The position numbers and the translations under genes were made by a program. Shown here in pieces: positions 54,023 through 64,000 of a DNA stretch of 64,000 nt. The notes under the pieces were generated by a model. It had not been told where the DNA came from. It did not search any database and worked only from the letters and a program-made list of their open reading frames with translations. Positions within the stretch are counted from its first letter, which is position 1; each line of letters starts with the position of its first letter. This stretch comes from Branchiostoma belcheri. Lineage: Eukaryota > Chordata > Leptocardii > Amphioxiformes > Branchiostomatidae. Location: the NCBI RefSeq assembly GCF_001625305.1, contig NW_017803926.1, forward strand, positions 60,747 to 124,746, written 5' to 3'.

Positions 54023-56288
54023 GTCCTAATTTGTATAACTTCTATCCATTGATGAACCCATATAATGTTAACATTATTACCGTAGTAAGGTTGACAGAAC
54101 AATTATGCAGCATTTCCTTACTTCTATTCTAAATGACAACGCTTACTTTTATCTGTCACAAGAAAATGAACCTTTCATCACTAAGTTTTTCATTAACATA
54201 AATTATGCACATTCTTTTCTTATTTGAATATCTATCAATCTATCTTTCTGCTGTTTATGCCTTCAGGAAAAGTTACCCGGAATCAAGTGCAAACGTGGAT
54301 AATACGGGGACCAGGCAAGAGAGTATAACGCTAAACTGCGCCATCCCGACCGAACCTGTCGGCACAGCTCAGAGAAGCGGCCATATTGAAATCCACTACG
54401 GAACAATGAGAAATGGCCGAGCCGAGCTTCAGATTCTTTCCTCATAAACAAGGCTTTAAAAAGAGACATAACGTTAACTGAATATAAACAGCAATGTAGT
54501 TGTGACACATGAAATACTTGCGAATTATCTATAAATATAACGTTAACGGTTAACGTTATACGGATACCAGCCTTTTATTTTGTATTGAGGACCTAAAAAT
54601 ATCACCAAGTTTCTTCCGTGGGTGAACGTCGCCCGTGCAGTAACGGTAACAGAGACTGATACCTACGTTAGAAACACATCCATATCTGTACTTACCATCA
54701 ATCGTGTCACAATGTAAAAGCCGAGAAGTCAAAACTGTTTGCTGTCCCTGCGTATTATGCTTGTTATAAATATGAAAAAATACAATAGCAAAATCTGCAA
54801 GGGGCCAGGAAGCCAAGACCTGTCACCATTTCACGGACACCAAGTCTTTTTTTAGACAATGCCACACAAAATGGATGGTAAAGAACGTGCAAACGACTTT
54901 CCCATGGCAAACACACCATCGATTAAAACCCAAAGTAATTCAAATCCCTGGAAATTTGGACAGCGCGAAGCACGGCTTTCGAAGCTTCCCCAGACAAAAA
55001 CGTAAACAAAGTCTTTTTTTGTTGACACGACAAAGATCACAGTTTTCTGCACGACGATGGCACAGTTCTGCAGCTCCGGCACCATATAAACTCACCTAGC
55101 CGGCTTCAAAACCCGTTCTGTTGACAGTGATATTCCACACTACATCCAGATAGCAAAATCTCATGGACGAAGAGATTTTTTGCCCATGTAGACGAGTTGC
55201 ACGATCCTTACGTGCTGAACGCAGTGCTGCAGGATGTTGTGATGGCGGCGGGCTGTAGCCTCGTCAACAGAACCTAGTAACTACAGGAACGTTTTGTTAT
55301 GTGCCATTATTTTGTGAGTTAACCATTTCTGAAATGCTATTGTATTCTGATAGGGCCTGTTTTCATGAATAGCCATCTCTGCAGCATTTAAAAATACAGT
55401 GCGTAGCCAAAAAGGAACGATAATTACAAAACATGAATATCCGCAACAGAGTCTGCTGTTGAGGTTATCGTGCTTAGCACGATTTAGATTGGCTGCCAGA
55501 GAAACCTAGCGACACATTCGCGCACTCGGCTCGCCAGCTGTGTGCTTGCCCAGATCAGGGACCCAGAACAATGACATACTGTAATACCAGTAACAACAGT
55601 TTAATGCCCTCACCCACCTCTCATCTGGCATGATTGAAGCAAGGAGCTTCAAACTTTCTTTCCAATAATTTAAATACTAGTATACAGATTCTGTATGCCA
55701 ACATTTAATCAGAGTTCCGTTACATATGTTATTAACACTGTACATTATAAAACTAACGTTAGTACAATGTATGTAACGTAACCCCCATCAAAGTTTATGA
55801 AAGAGACATCCACTGAAGTACAGTAAACGTCTGAATACTTTGAATTCAGGGAGTTGCCGAAAATGTTGTAACGTTTATGTCTATGATATTTGACTATGAT
55901 GTCTTTTGCCTGTAAAATGCATTCATTTCCTGCTATTGGAACGATTGACTGAATCCCAAAATCTTTAAGACCGGTTTCCTCATGAACAATATAATTTGTT
56001 TGGTTTAAAAAACGAAAATGCAGCGGAATAAGTTTTCGCGGGAAAAGTAGCACATTGCATCACCAGGACGGCGTTTCATTGGCTAGCATCTTTTCGCGTC
56101 ATAAGAACTGCCGTGTGAGACAGGCCATGAGACAGTATGCTTCTATTTGCATCTGAGGGAGTTTTGTGCTACTTGGGTTTTCATAGAATAAGAAAGAAAG
56201 AAAATAATAAGGATTTTAATGGCGTGCAACGAGTAATACAATAGTAACAGTTTAAATTAGCAACAATTGTATTTAATATGACAGTATT
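54023..56288. other. Intergenic; possible shared promoter region
   Basis: No coding exon recognised. 54280-55130 is GC-richer and has GGCCATATTG and AATGGCCGAG words, so it could hold the upstream promoter and 5' non-coding exon of the Yippee-like gene. 56040-56120 has CATTGGCT (CCAAT box) and TTTTCGCG upstream of the possible exon at 56289. These are guesses from composition. Confidence 0.3.
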
Positions 56289-56429
56289 ATGTTGCAGGCG
56301 CTATGGTTGACTATACGCAGCCTCCCCTCTGTCTCACGAGTGGTATTATCCCAGTCGCCCAATCCTTACCGAGCATTAGCGCGCGCTCGAACAAACCGTT
56401 CTGCAGGTAATCGACAGATGTCCATGGAG
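56289..56429 (+). CDS. Possible first exon with mitochondrial-type presequence
   Basis: 47 codons from ATG to a strong donor (ATGGAG/GTAAGTTT). Peptide MLQALWLTIRSLPSVSRVVL, then SQSPNPYRALARARTNRSAG and NRQMSME. The first 40 residues have Arg, Ser and Leu but no acidic residue, as mitochondrial import signals do. Only one exon is visible before the window fills with repeats, so the protein cannot be named. It could be chance. Confidence 0.35.
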
Positions 56430-57845
56430 GTAAGTTTACTGTCAAAGAAAAATGTTAAGAAACAGCAACGTTACAGGGTTATTAACAGACCATAACATTT
56501 AATATCGCCATAGTTAAGCTTATGTTTTGGATGTTCTAGGGAGGGGGATCGACTTTGAAGGGCGCAGAAAAACAAGGGTGTGTGTGTGTGTCATGGTGCA
56601 TGGAGTTACTGTACATGGTGGGTGGAAGCAAGGACGTCCTTGGTGGAAGAGGTCAAAATATACCTTGACTCCTACCCTAGTTACTCCGTGAAGGAGGTCA
56701 GGACCTCCGGACGAAGTGTTGTGATCGGCTGATTTTTCATGTTCACCTTGATACCTTGATACCGTCTACAGTCGAGTAAGGCTTCTTCCTGCCTGTCGTG
56801 GACTGGTCTAGTCGCTTTCCATGTTCACAGTCAAAACACTGGGTTCTCTTTGTGTAATCGGCACGCAATTTTATACGCCGTCTGCGGACATGCCCGTGTT
56901 GATGCACGAATGTGTATTTTTGCCGTTGCTGCTTTCGCGGTCAATATTGCAGACGCACCCCTACAATTACGAGGCGAATTGGAATGGTCCAGAAAAACGC
57001 GTTGTTTGGAATAGCAGTGGGGGTGGGGGGTGGAACTTCATGCAGATACGGGGTGGTTGTGATAAGTGGTTCCAGATGTTTTTGCCCATGCTTAAGAGAT
57101 GCCAAGTTTTTTGGAAGATGTTCGCAGCCAAAACGCATTCTTCCGTACGTCGCATTTCTGTGTAATTTCGCATGTGGTGTGGCATTATGTCCGGGATGAT
57201 GCACGTCTTTTTATTTTTACCGTAGCTGCTTTGATATTGAAGTAAATGCATATTTTAGAAACATCCCTACTTTCACAATCCTGTGGAATAGGCCGTAGGT
57301 TTAGGCAGTTGTCTGGTAGCAGAGGTACTCTAAGCAGATATCCTGGTTATCTGGCCGGCGGTAGTAACACTCGCGGTGCTTACTGCAACTGTTGCTGGAA
57401 TTTGGCCTGTTCCAGGCGCGCTTAATTAGGTACAGGCACGGTAAGACGGTGGGGCTGTCTTTGTTACTAGACACGACCATGATAGTCCAATCTTTATGTG
57501 AATGCAATGATTGTGTGTGTGTAATTAAAATGAACCTCGAACTTGAAGCACAGTATCTTTACACGCCCTGGGAGCAGTAATGGATTTAGGCCTTTGTATG
57601 TTTTATGCTTGTGACGCGCCCTCATTGAATTAACCGTTGCCTAATTATAATGTCTGCACAGTAGGTCTGGTGTTGACGCTTGGGATTTTATTGAAATATA
57701 TAAAACTTCACGGAGGCTTCTTGTTCTAATGTTGTTGTCCTTGTTAAATGTCTATTTCTCCGCTAGACGTAGTCTCTGGGTGCCGTTCTCAACTAGGTGC
57801 TTTAATGTTTGGGTATGTCTGCCTAGTATAATATCGGAATGAACG
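56430..57845. other. Presumed intron or intergenic, nothing recognised
   Basis: Contains a GT run near 56577 and short open frames without domains. 56820-57260 is GC-richer with GGGGTGGGGGG, not recognised. Confidence 0.35.
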
Positions 57846-57986
57846 TGGCTATATACACACCTGGTGTGTATATAAAATCTATTTGTCTTTTATATACACA
57901 CCCAGTGTGTATATAAAATCTATTCGCCGTGGCTATATACACTCCCGGTGTGTATATAAAAGACAAATAGATTTTATATACACTCC
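57846..57986. repeat. 41-base palindromic array, left part
   Basis: Three units of a palindromic core (TATATACACACC, then GGTGTGTATATA) joined by the spacer AAATCTATTTGTCTTT or its complement. It starts GAACGTGGCTATATACAC, a word that recurs inverted at 58664-58681. Confidence 0.9.
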
Positions 57987-58137
57987 GAAATACTAGCCTC
58001 CTTGGTAGGCCCAAAACTTGGGTTTTTGTGAGTGTTTGAGGATTCAGGGGCACCAAGTTTAAACCTCGGCCTTCAAGTTTATCTTATTCTTGGATGATGA
58101 AAATCAGAAAACAACACGGAAATCTCCACCGAAGTTC

Positions 58138-58530
58138 GGTCGAGCGGACCGACCTCCGCTCCCGGCGGCGGCGGCGAGACCGGTCGCGCGCCCCTGGCGT
58201 CCTCGCTACCTGGTTGATCCTGCCAGTAGTCATAGGCTTGTCTCAAAGTTTAAGCCATGCACGTGCAAGTTTAAACTGTCTCAGTGAAACTGCGAATGGC
58301 TCATTAAATCAGTTATGGTTCCTTTGATCGTCACATCCTACATGGATAACTGTGGTAATTCTAGAGCTAATACATGCGGAAGAAGCGCCGACCTCACGGT
58401 CTGGCGTGCATTTATCAGACCAAGACCAACCCGGGGTTCGCCCCGGTCCCTTTGGTGACTCCGGATAACACAGCCGATCGCGCGGTCTTCGCACCGGCGA
58501 CAGATCATTCGAATGCCCTATCAACTTTCC
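58138..58530 (+). rRNA. 18S rRNA 5' fragment with external spacer, arm 1 (pseudogene)
   Basis: 58207 begins TACCTGGTTGATCCTGCCAG, the universal 5' end of eukaryotic 18S rRNA, and runs through TTAAACTGTCTCAGTG and CTAGAGCTAATACATGC to CCCTATCAACTTTC (about base 330 of the gene). 58138-58206 is GC-rich external spacer (CCGGCGGCGGCGGCG) shared with arm 2. It differs from the usual sequence in places (for example CATAGGCTTG, and a 4-base loss in GAATGCCCTATC). It ends abruptly at the palindromic array, so it is not functional. Confidence 0.93.
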
Positions 58531-58820
58531 GGGAGTGTATATAAAAGACAAATAGATCTTATATACACACTGGGAGTGTATATAAAAGACAAATAGATTT
58601 TATATACACTCCCGGAGTGTATATAAAAGACAAATAGATTTTATATACACTCCGGGAGTGTATATAGCCACGTTCAAATCTATTTGTCTTTTACATACAC
58701 ACCCGGTGTGTATATAAAATCTATTTGTCTTTTATATACACACCCGGTGTGTATATAAAATCTATTTGTCTTTTATATACACACCCGGTGTGTATATAAA
58801 ATCTATTTGTCTTTTATATA
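58531..58820. repeat. 41-base palindromic array, right part, with orientation switch
   Basis: About seven units. Up to 58681 the spacer reads AAAGACAAATAGATTT; after GCCACGTTC at 58673-58681 it reads as the complement. The array touches the 18S fragment at TTTCC/GGGAGTG, and the Ginger-like element at 58821. Confidence 0.9.
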
Positions 58821-59158
58821 TGTCACAGTAGAGATGCAAATCCAGTAGAGTTGGCAACTCTACTAGTAGAGATGCCAATTGGCAACTCTACTAGTAGAGA
58901 TGGGAATCGTATTTATACGATTCTAGCAGGGCACAGTCATATTAGTTACCTAATTCTAGCAGGGCACAGTCATATTAGTTACCTAAAAATGTTTTGGAAA
59001 ATAGACTGAATATTTTCACACCTCAATCATTACCCAACATCACTCAATAGCTGTTTGTACATGCCACTGAAATGTAAAACAGAGACATTTGCATCAGACC
59101 ATTATGAGTTAGAGACTCAATGTGCTAAACCGTTTTTTCCAGTTAGTTAGTGACTGGG

Positions 59159-59166
59159 TATATAAG
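59159..59166 (+). promoter_or_regulatory. TATA box of the Ginger-like integrase gene
   Basis: TATATAAG, 57 bases before the start codon. The deleted derivative keeps TATAAG at the matching place. Confidence 0.65.
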
Positions 59167-59222
59167 AGCTAATCAGTCATACCAAGCCAGTTCCAAAGTT
59201 GATGTCAAAGTGAGCAGAAGAT

Positions 59223-59509
59223 ATGGCAGATGATGAGCAGCAGAAAGCAGACTTCTACAGACTGGTTGAAGAACAGATCAGCAGCCTTGAGCAGAAGAGG
59301 ATTGCCAGCTACTACATCACACAAGAAAGATACGACAAGGTTCTACAGGCATTACAACTCGACAAAGGGGTAAAGTGCCAAGATGGGAGCTACTTCAAGT
59401 TCTGGGCTACCAAGAACTTCAAGTTTCACGAAATCGGCTCCAAGATTCTCTACTGCAAGAAATCATCCTGTCCTGTTGTTCCCAAGGAAGTCTTTGACAC
59501 AATAAAACG
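59223..59509 (+). pseudogene. Ginger-like integrase gene, exon 1
   Basis: It starts at ATG in the context GAAGATATGG and runs 95 codons plus two bases to the donor GTGAGTTG at 59510. The peptide is charged and helical (MADDEQQKADFYRLVEEQIS ... KNFKFHEIGSKILYCK ... VPKEVFDTIKR). This N-terminal region precedes the zinc-binding domain in the family. The last codon is completed by exon 2. No lesion is seen in this exon. Confidence 0.85.
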
Positions 59510-60362
59510 GTGAGTTGTTTAATCTTCACTCCATGTGATATAAGATTGAAATATATAGGGTTTTTTTCAACATATTTGGGCGGGGGGGGGGATGCCGTTA
59601 CTTTTGTGGTAGTTGTATTTATGAGGAAAAATGAGCTCTTCCGTTCTTAGGAATATTCTCAGCGTTACTCTTTTGTCATATATCACACATATTTTGCTGT
59701 GTTAAATCCAAACATGGTTCCCAGGTCATGGTATAAAAGTGAAATCATCTGTAATTTGGTATGAGGGATATCTTTTGCACAAGAGATGGGGGTAACTTGG
59801 AAGGGCCCATTTTTGCCATGGGGTGTTGTTTGAAGATTCCATTAATTAGCATGCGAAAAATATATTAGGAAATTCTATGTAATAATGTTGACATTGTCCC
59901 ATGTGTGGGTTGAAATAACTGTATTTGCTTGTAAATATTGCCTTATTGTGATGTTACTTTGTAGTACATGTACATTTGTAAAGTCATGATTAGGCCACAC
60001 CAATTTAATTTGTTGGTTCTTCAATTCATTGAAATGATTAGATTTTGGGCCCTCTAGCCGAATAATAGTAATGGTACATACTACAATGGAACTTCCGGTG
60101 TCGATATCTTGTGATCTGGATGGTAGATGATATTGATAGCTCTTACACTGAGAAGGAAGTGATGTGGTTTTGGGCCCCTAAGGAGCTTGTAATTATAATA
60201 ATAAGGAGGTTGGAACTGCAGGGGCATTTGTTAAAATATTTCCTCACCACTCTTCAGATAAAAACAACTTTCACGTCACGACAGTGTCACGACATACTTG
60301 GGTGACCCTATATAAATCTTAAAGATGATACATGGTTAATCTGGTGTTTTATATATTTACAG
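59510..60362 (+). other. Intron of the integrase gene with older repeat pieces
   Basis: The intron starts GTGAGTTG and ends TATATTTACAG. It contains a decayed GGCCACACCAATTTAATTTG end (59993) and a reverse piece of the TACCTCC family (TTAGATTTTGGGCCCTCTAG, ACTTCCGG..GATATC; 60035-60300), so other elements have inserted into it. Confidence 0.75.
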
Positions 60363-61994
60363 CTGCCACTCCAGGGTCGGTCATTCTCGTCGCGACAAGA
60401 CCTGGGTTGAAATCAAGAACAACTACTCATGGATTCGTCATGGCTTTGTTGAGTTGTACCTCCGCACCTGCCCAGGGTGTTCCACACGGGTTCCACTGAA
60501 GAAACCAGCTGCAGGGAGACCCATCATCTCACTTGGATTCATGACGCGGATGCAGATGGACCTCATCGACATATGACCAGTAGGCCAGACGAGGACTACA
60601 AGTGGATTCTCCACATGCGGGACCACTTTACGAAGTTCAGCTGGATTCATCCCCTGACCTCCAAACGAGCTTCAGGAGTGGCTGAAAAACTCGTGCAGAC
60701 CTTCTGCATGTTTGGCTCACCCCACATTCTGCAGTCTGACAACGGAAAGGAATTTGTTGCTGCGGTCATCAACGAGCTCACCGAGAAGTGGCCAGGCCTT
60801 GTCATCATCCATGGACGTCCGCGGCACCCACAGTCTCAGGGATGTGTTGAGCGGGCCAATGGAGACCTACAGCTGAAGCTCGGGAAATGGCTTGAAGAGC
60901 ATCCAGACAAGGGTTGGGTGGAAGGACTTCAGCACATCACTTATGCCATGAACACTTCAGTGAGTGCAACTACAGGACAATCACCGTATGCAGTTGTCTT
61001 CGGACAATCTCCACGCACACACTGCGCTGAAATGGAGATTTTGGCTAACCAAGGCATTCGGCACGAAGATGACATCCCAGACTACTTTGAAGATACCAGA
61101 TCGGATGAACCAGAGCAGCTGGCACCACACGTTGAGCCCGACCAGACTCCAGCTAACCCAACACAGCCAGAACCAGGCAGCAGCCAGCACTCCTCGGCAC
61201 AGGAATCCGGACCAGCACCTATCAAGCATGGGAGAGATTATCATCTCTTGCACGGGGCAAGAATTGTTGCTGTTGGTACAGAAATCCCGGACCGTGAAAC
61301 AGTACATGGACAGACCATCAACCCACAGGATCAGGCAGTGTTTTAGCTCACCAACATCACTGATCCGACCCATGTACCCACATCTGTCAACCCATTTGAA
61401 GAACCCCTAGCTGAAGGACAGTTTGTCATCTGGGAGCTTCAGCAGACAACACCAGTGGATCAACAAGACACCCCCCATGGCAAGATCCGGAAAATTGCAA
61501 CAAACAACTACCTGAAAGCTGCCAATCGCCAGCAAATGAACTATGACGCAAAAGCAAACAACTTGATCAAATCCTACAGTCAAAGTGACACAGTGGGAAT
61601 CCGCATCAATGAAGTGGACCGGACCAACACTGACCAGAGACTGCTACCATGCAAAGTATTGGAAGTCAACAAGAAAGGACAGGACACCATATACAGGGTC
61701 TACTCAGCAGGGGGAAAGCTGAAGAACGCCTTCAAACCTGAGGACCTTGTGGACTTGCGAAATGTCTGTTTCCCAGCCCTTGAAAGCACCGATGTCACCC
61801 ACCTTGAAGAGGTGACCCTCATCCAGGCTGCAAGAAAGAACTCGGGATGGCAAGCCAGTGCTGCAAATGGGGCTTCTGTTTGTGCCTGCAAAGGAAGCTG
61901 CATTTCCAACAGATGCAGATGCAAAAAAGCTGGACTGCCATGCTCTACAAAGTGCCACACTTCCACTGTGGGAGTATGCCAGAATGGATCATAA
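60363..61994 (+). pseudogene. Ginger-like integrase gene, exon 2 (HHCC, DDE, Cys-rich tail), broken
   Basis: It opens with an HHCC zinc domain (CHSRVGHSRRDKTW ... LRTCPGC). Next is the DDE core: D in QMDLID (60559-60561), D in LQSDNGKEF (60738-60740) and E in QGCVERANGD (60849-60851), with 36 residues between the last two by my count. Then come HPQSQG and GWVEGLQHITYAMN, typical of gypsy-type integrases and KRBA2-like host proteins. The end holds a small beta domain (DTIYRVYSAGGKLKNAF) and a cysteine-rich tail (CACKGSCISNRCRC, GLPCSTKCH). Lesions: an AT duplication at 60571-60574 shifts the frame right after the first catalytic region, and TAG at 61344-61346 stops the frame in the linker. Otherwise it is open to the stop at 61992-61994. 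Confidence 0.88.
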
Positions 61995-62136
61995 ACAATG
62001 ACACTCTCACAAATTGTCAATGACAATGTATTTAAGCAGAGCTCGAATACTGCATTAGGCTATAACAAGACCAGGGTGAACTAGAAGTGATACCAATCAT
62101 TCCTTGCGCTTATTTATTTTATTGTGACAAGCTGTA

Positions 62137-62411
62137 TAGGGTTATGTACATGTATGTAGATGTAGATACTTCTGTTGCGTTACTTGGATTATAAATGTTA
62201 CTGGTGCTATAGTTGTAGACTGGTGAGGGTGACCTTTGCTTCCTTACTATAGAAATTGGCAGTTAGTTAGAAACTGACACTGCGGAAAGTATCTCTACTT
62301 CTGAGAATGTGTGTAGGGTTTACAATGTATAGGGTTATGTGTAAGATGTAGATACTTGTGTGGTGTAACTTGGGTTACAAATGTTAGGTGCTTTAGTTGT
62401 AGACTGGTGAG
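62137..62411 (+). repeat. Two direct repeats in the integrase 3' UTR
   Basis: 62137-62229 and 62329-62411 share TAGGGTTATGT, GATGTAGATACTT and TAGTTGTAGACTGGTGAGGG. Probably an old local duplication. Confidence 0.75.
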
Positions 62412-62420
62412 GGAAAAACG

Positions 62421-62426
62421 AATAAA
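62421..62426 (+). terminator. Poly(A) signal AATAAA of the integrase gene
   Basis: AATAAAATAAT, 427 bases after the stop, before the right terminal region. Confidence 0.6.
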
Positions 62427-63004
62427 ATAATGCTTTGTAAGAATATTGTTGTTTCCTTTACTTTAACACTGGTACCGTGGGAATATGTATTCCAATCTGT
62501 CCATTCCTCTATCTGTTCACAATGGTCTATGACCTGGTCCAGACGGCTGTGCTATTATGGTTGAAATGTGTATTGATAGAAGCACAATTTGATATCTGAA
62601 ATATGAACCAATTTAATTAACTAAATTTATAGTAATTGTGAATGTAGGCTTACCTTATAATATGATAAATTTGAAACTTTAGGTGTTCAGTCTATTTTAA
62701 AAAAATTGTTCCTTGCTGGAATTGGAGAATATCCTGGTCTAACTCAAAGAATTCCCATTTGTCCTATAAAAGATTAGAATTCCAATGTCTGGTAAGAGAA
62801 TCTGGAACACTCCTAGTAGATATTGGAGTAAAAACACCAGAATTCCCATCTCTACTAGTAGAGACTGGAGTTCCCATCTCTAACTAGTAGAGTTCCCAAC
62901 TCTACTAGTAGAGATTGGAACTCAGTAGTATAAATACTAGGATTCCCATCTCTACTAGTAGAGTTGCCAACTCTACTGGATTTGCATCTCTACTGTGACA
63001 TATA

Positions 63005-63466
63005 CATAACCGGAAAGTTGATAGGGCAGACATTCTAATGATCTGTCACCGGTGGGTTATCCAGAGTCACCAAAGGGACCGGGGCGAACCCCGGGTTGGT
63101 CTTGGTCTGATAAATGCACGCCAGACCGTGAGGTCGGCGCTTCTTCCGCATGTATTAGCTCTAGAATTACCACAGTTATCTATGTAGGATGTGACGATCA
63201 AAGGAGCCATAACTGATTTGATGAGCCATTCGCAGTTTCACTGAGACAGTTTAAACTTGCACGTGCATGGCTTAATCTTTGAGACAAGCATATGACTACT
63301 GGCAGGATCAGCCAGGTAGCGAGGACGCCAGGGGCAGGCGACCGGTCTCGCTGCCGCCGCCGGGAGCGGAGGGTCCGGGCCCCGCGCAAGCGGGGCGGTC
63401 CGCTCTCCGCTCGACCGTCGGCACAGAGACGAGCGGCTGCACCGCCCGAGCGGCCGCACCGCCCGC
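63005..63466 (-). rRNA. 18S rRNA 5' fragment with external spacer, arm 2, inverted (pseudogene)
   Basis: Read on the minus strand, 18S starts at 63318 (TACCTGGCTGATCCTGCC) and ends at 63012 (CTATCAACTTTCC), the same end point as arm 1. The external spacer continues to about 63466 and is longer than in arm 1 (extra GCGGACCGCCCCGC block). It has its own lesions, such as a loss of about 28 bases after GGATAACC, but keeps CATATGCTTG and AAGATTAAGCC where arm 1 is mutated. The two arms therefore diverged independently from good templates. Confidence 0.93.
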
Positions 63467-63530
63467 ATAGCTCCAAATTTGGGTGTACTAAGGTACACAT
63501 GCACCCAGTATTTTGAGCCCTGTTCTGCTT
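63467..63530. repeat. GTGCACC repeat family fragment abutting the rDNA arm
   Basis: AGCTCCAAATTTGGGTG, GGTACACATGCACCC and TTTTGAGCCCTG, matching 6283-6310 and the 45266 fragment. It touches the outer end of arm 2. Confidence 0.6.
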
Positions 63531-64000
63531 GGATGACCAATGTACAAATGTAGGGTTCAATACTTACTTAAGTACTAGGTCTTTCATTTTTCCTTATCTT
63601 GTTTGGCTGCTTGAAATTCGAATTCAAATATAAATCTTCTGATTCATGATGCTGATTCTAGATCTGTACTCATTTAGCTTGTCAAATTGTAGTGCAATCC
63701 CAAACCTTTTTTTCACCACTTTTTTAAATTCTTATTTACTTCATCGGTCACCACAAAACAAGGCTCATGGGAGCCACTTAAAATGTTTTGGGTTACAGAA
63801 CTGCCAGAGTGGGCAGATGCTTGTTGACCTTATGTGCTTTATGTGCTTTATTAAACTCCATTAGCGACACACAAGACATACAAAATCAAGTATGTAGCTA
63901 ATCTTCCTGGAGTTAAAATACAATAATACAAATACACCACATCAAAATTACAACATTATTTACATACAACATTAGACTTAACATTTAAAAGTAACATCAC
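63531..64000. other. Nothing recognised
   Basis: AT-rich sequence without a recognised exon or repeat end. Confidence 0.4.

Larger units (their letters stand above)
58817..63004 (+). mobile_element. Ginger-like DNA transposon, full length, 4180 bases
   Basis: The element at 58821-63000 has inverted ends of at least 50 bases beginning TGTCACAGTAGAGATGCAAA, flanked by TATA on both sides (58817-58820, 63001-63004). TGT...ACA ends, a 4-base duplication and a gypsy-type integrase together match the Ginger group of cut-and-paste elements. Both subterminal regions are crowded with CTCTACTAGTAGAG palindromes, likely protein-binding sites. It contains a TATA box, a two-exon gene and a poly(A) signal. 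The gene has two lesions, so this copy is probably dead. The derivative at 48576-50238 has identical terminal structure. Confidence 0.9.

Noticed and set aside
58090-58551. Short open frames over the GC-rich stretch near 58140-58550
   Set aside because: They read through 18S rRNA and its external spacer, so they are not coding. The same holds for the frames at 63198-63560.
60964-61410. A 148-codon frame and a 130-codon minus-strand frame over the integrase
   Set aside because: Shadows of the real integrase frame, which carries the DDE residues and continues in frame after the single TAG.
58207-63318. A functional rRNA gene
   Set aside because: Both 18S pieces stop at about base 330, carry deletions, and face each other. 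No 5.8S or 28S sequence is present.

Overview
This is animal nuclear DNA, not bacterial or viral. Four genes have introns with GT/AG junctions, coding density is very low, and most of the window is transposon-derived. The best guess is a lancelet (Branchiostoma). The reasons are well-conserved deuterostome-type ZNRF3/RNF43 and Yippee-like exons, a crowd of TTA/TAA-flanked MITEs, and an apparent pair of alleles assembled in tandem, as expected of a very heterozygous genome. Species cannot be fixed from sequence reading alone.

Host genes. (1) The first two coding exons of a ZNRF3/RNF43-type transmembrane E3 ligase lie on the minus strand (exon 1 at 10018-10212, exon 2 at 341-466). They are separated by a 9.5-kb intron full of nested repeats, and the rest of the gene is off the left edge. 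(2) The last four coding exons of an unrecognised, probably helical gene lie on the plus strand (32909-36172). (3) A complete four-exon Yippee-like (YPEL1-4 type) gene of 115 codons lies on the minus strand (48203 down to 40417), convergent with gene 2. (4) A possible first exon with a mitochondrial-presequence look lies on the plus strand (56289-56429).

Repeats, left to right. 1990-3400 is a 1.4-kb foldback. 3774-8345 is a stack of nested insertions into an element coding a Cys/His-cluster protein: a TTA-flanked MITE, a 9-bp-TSD Mutator-like MITE, a minisatellite and GTGCACC repeats. 8689-9429 is another TTA-flanked MITE. 13.5-16 kb, 20.5-22.7 kb, 35 kb, 42-45 kb and 47.7 kb carry copies of one AT-rich family with TACCTCC ends. 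17.7-20.4 kb is a second foldback with a TTAA-flanked insert. 22.7-32.2 kb is LINE territory: a CR1-like 3' end, an assembly gap with duplicated flanks, a LINE C-terminal part with a zinc knuckle, a third copy of the Cys/His element, then a nearly full APE-type LINE (ORF1, endonuclease, reverse transcriptase) ending at a 190-bp (TTCA)n tract.

The right end is the most unusual part. At 58821-63000 there is a 4.18-kb Ginger-like DNA transposon with TGT...ACA terminal inverted repeats, a TATA target duplication and a gypsy-type integrase gene in two exons, broken by a 2-base duplication and one stop. A 1.66-kb internally deleted derivative sits in the opposite orientation at 48576-50238. The large element lies in a 41-bp palindromic tandem array, and that array is bracketed by two inverted copies of the first ~320 bases of 18S rRNA with external-spacer sequence. 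No tRNA, intact rRNA, CRISPR or operon-like structure was seen.
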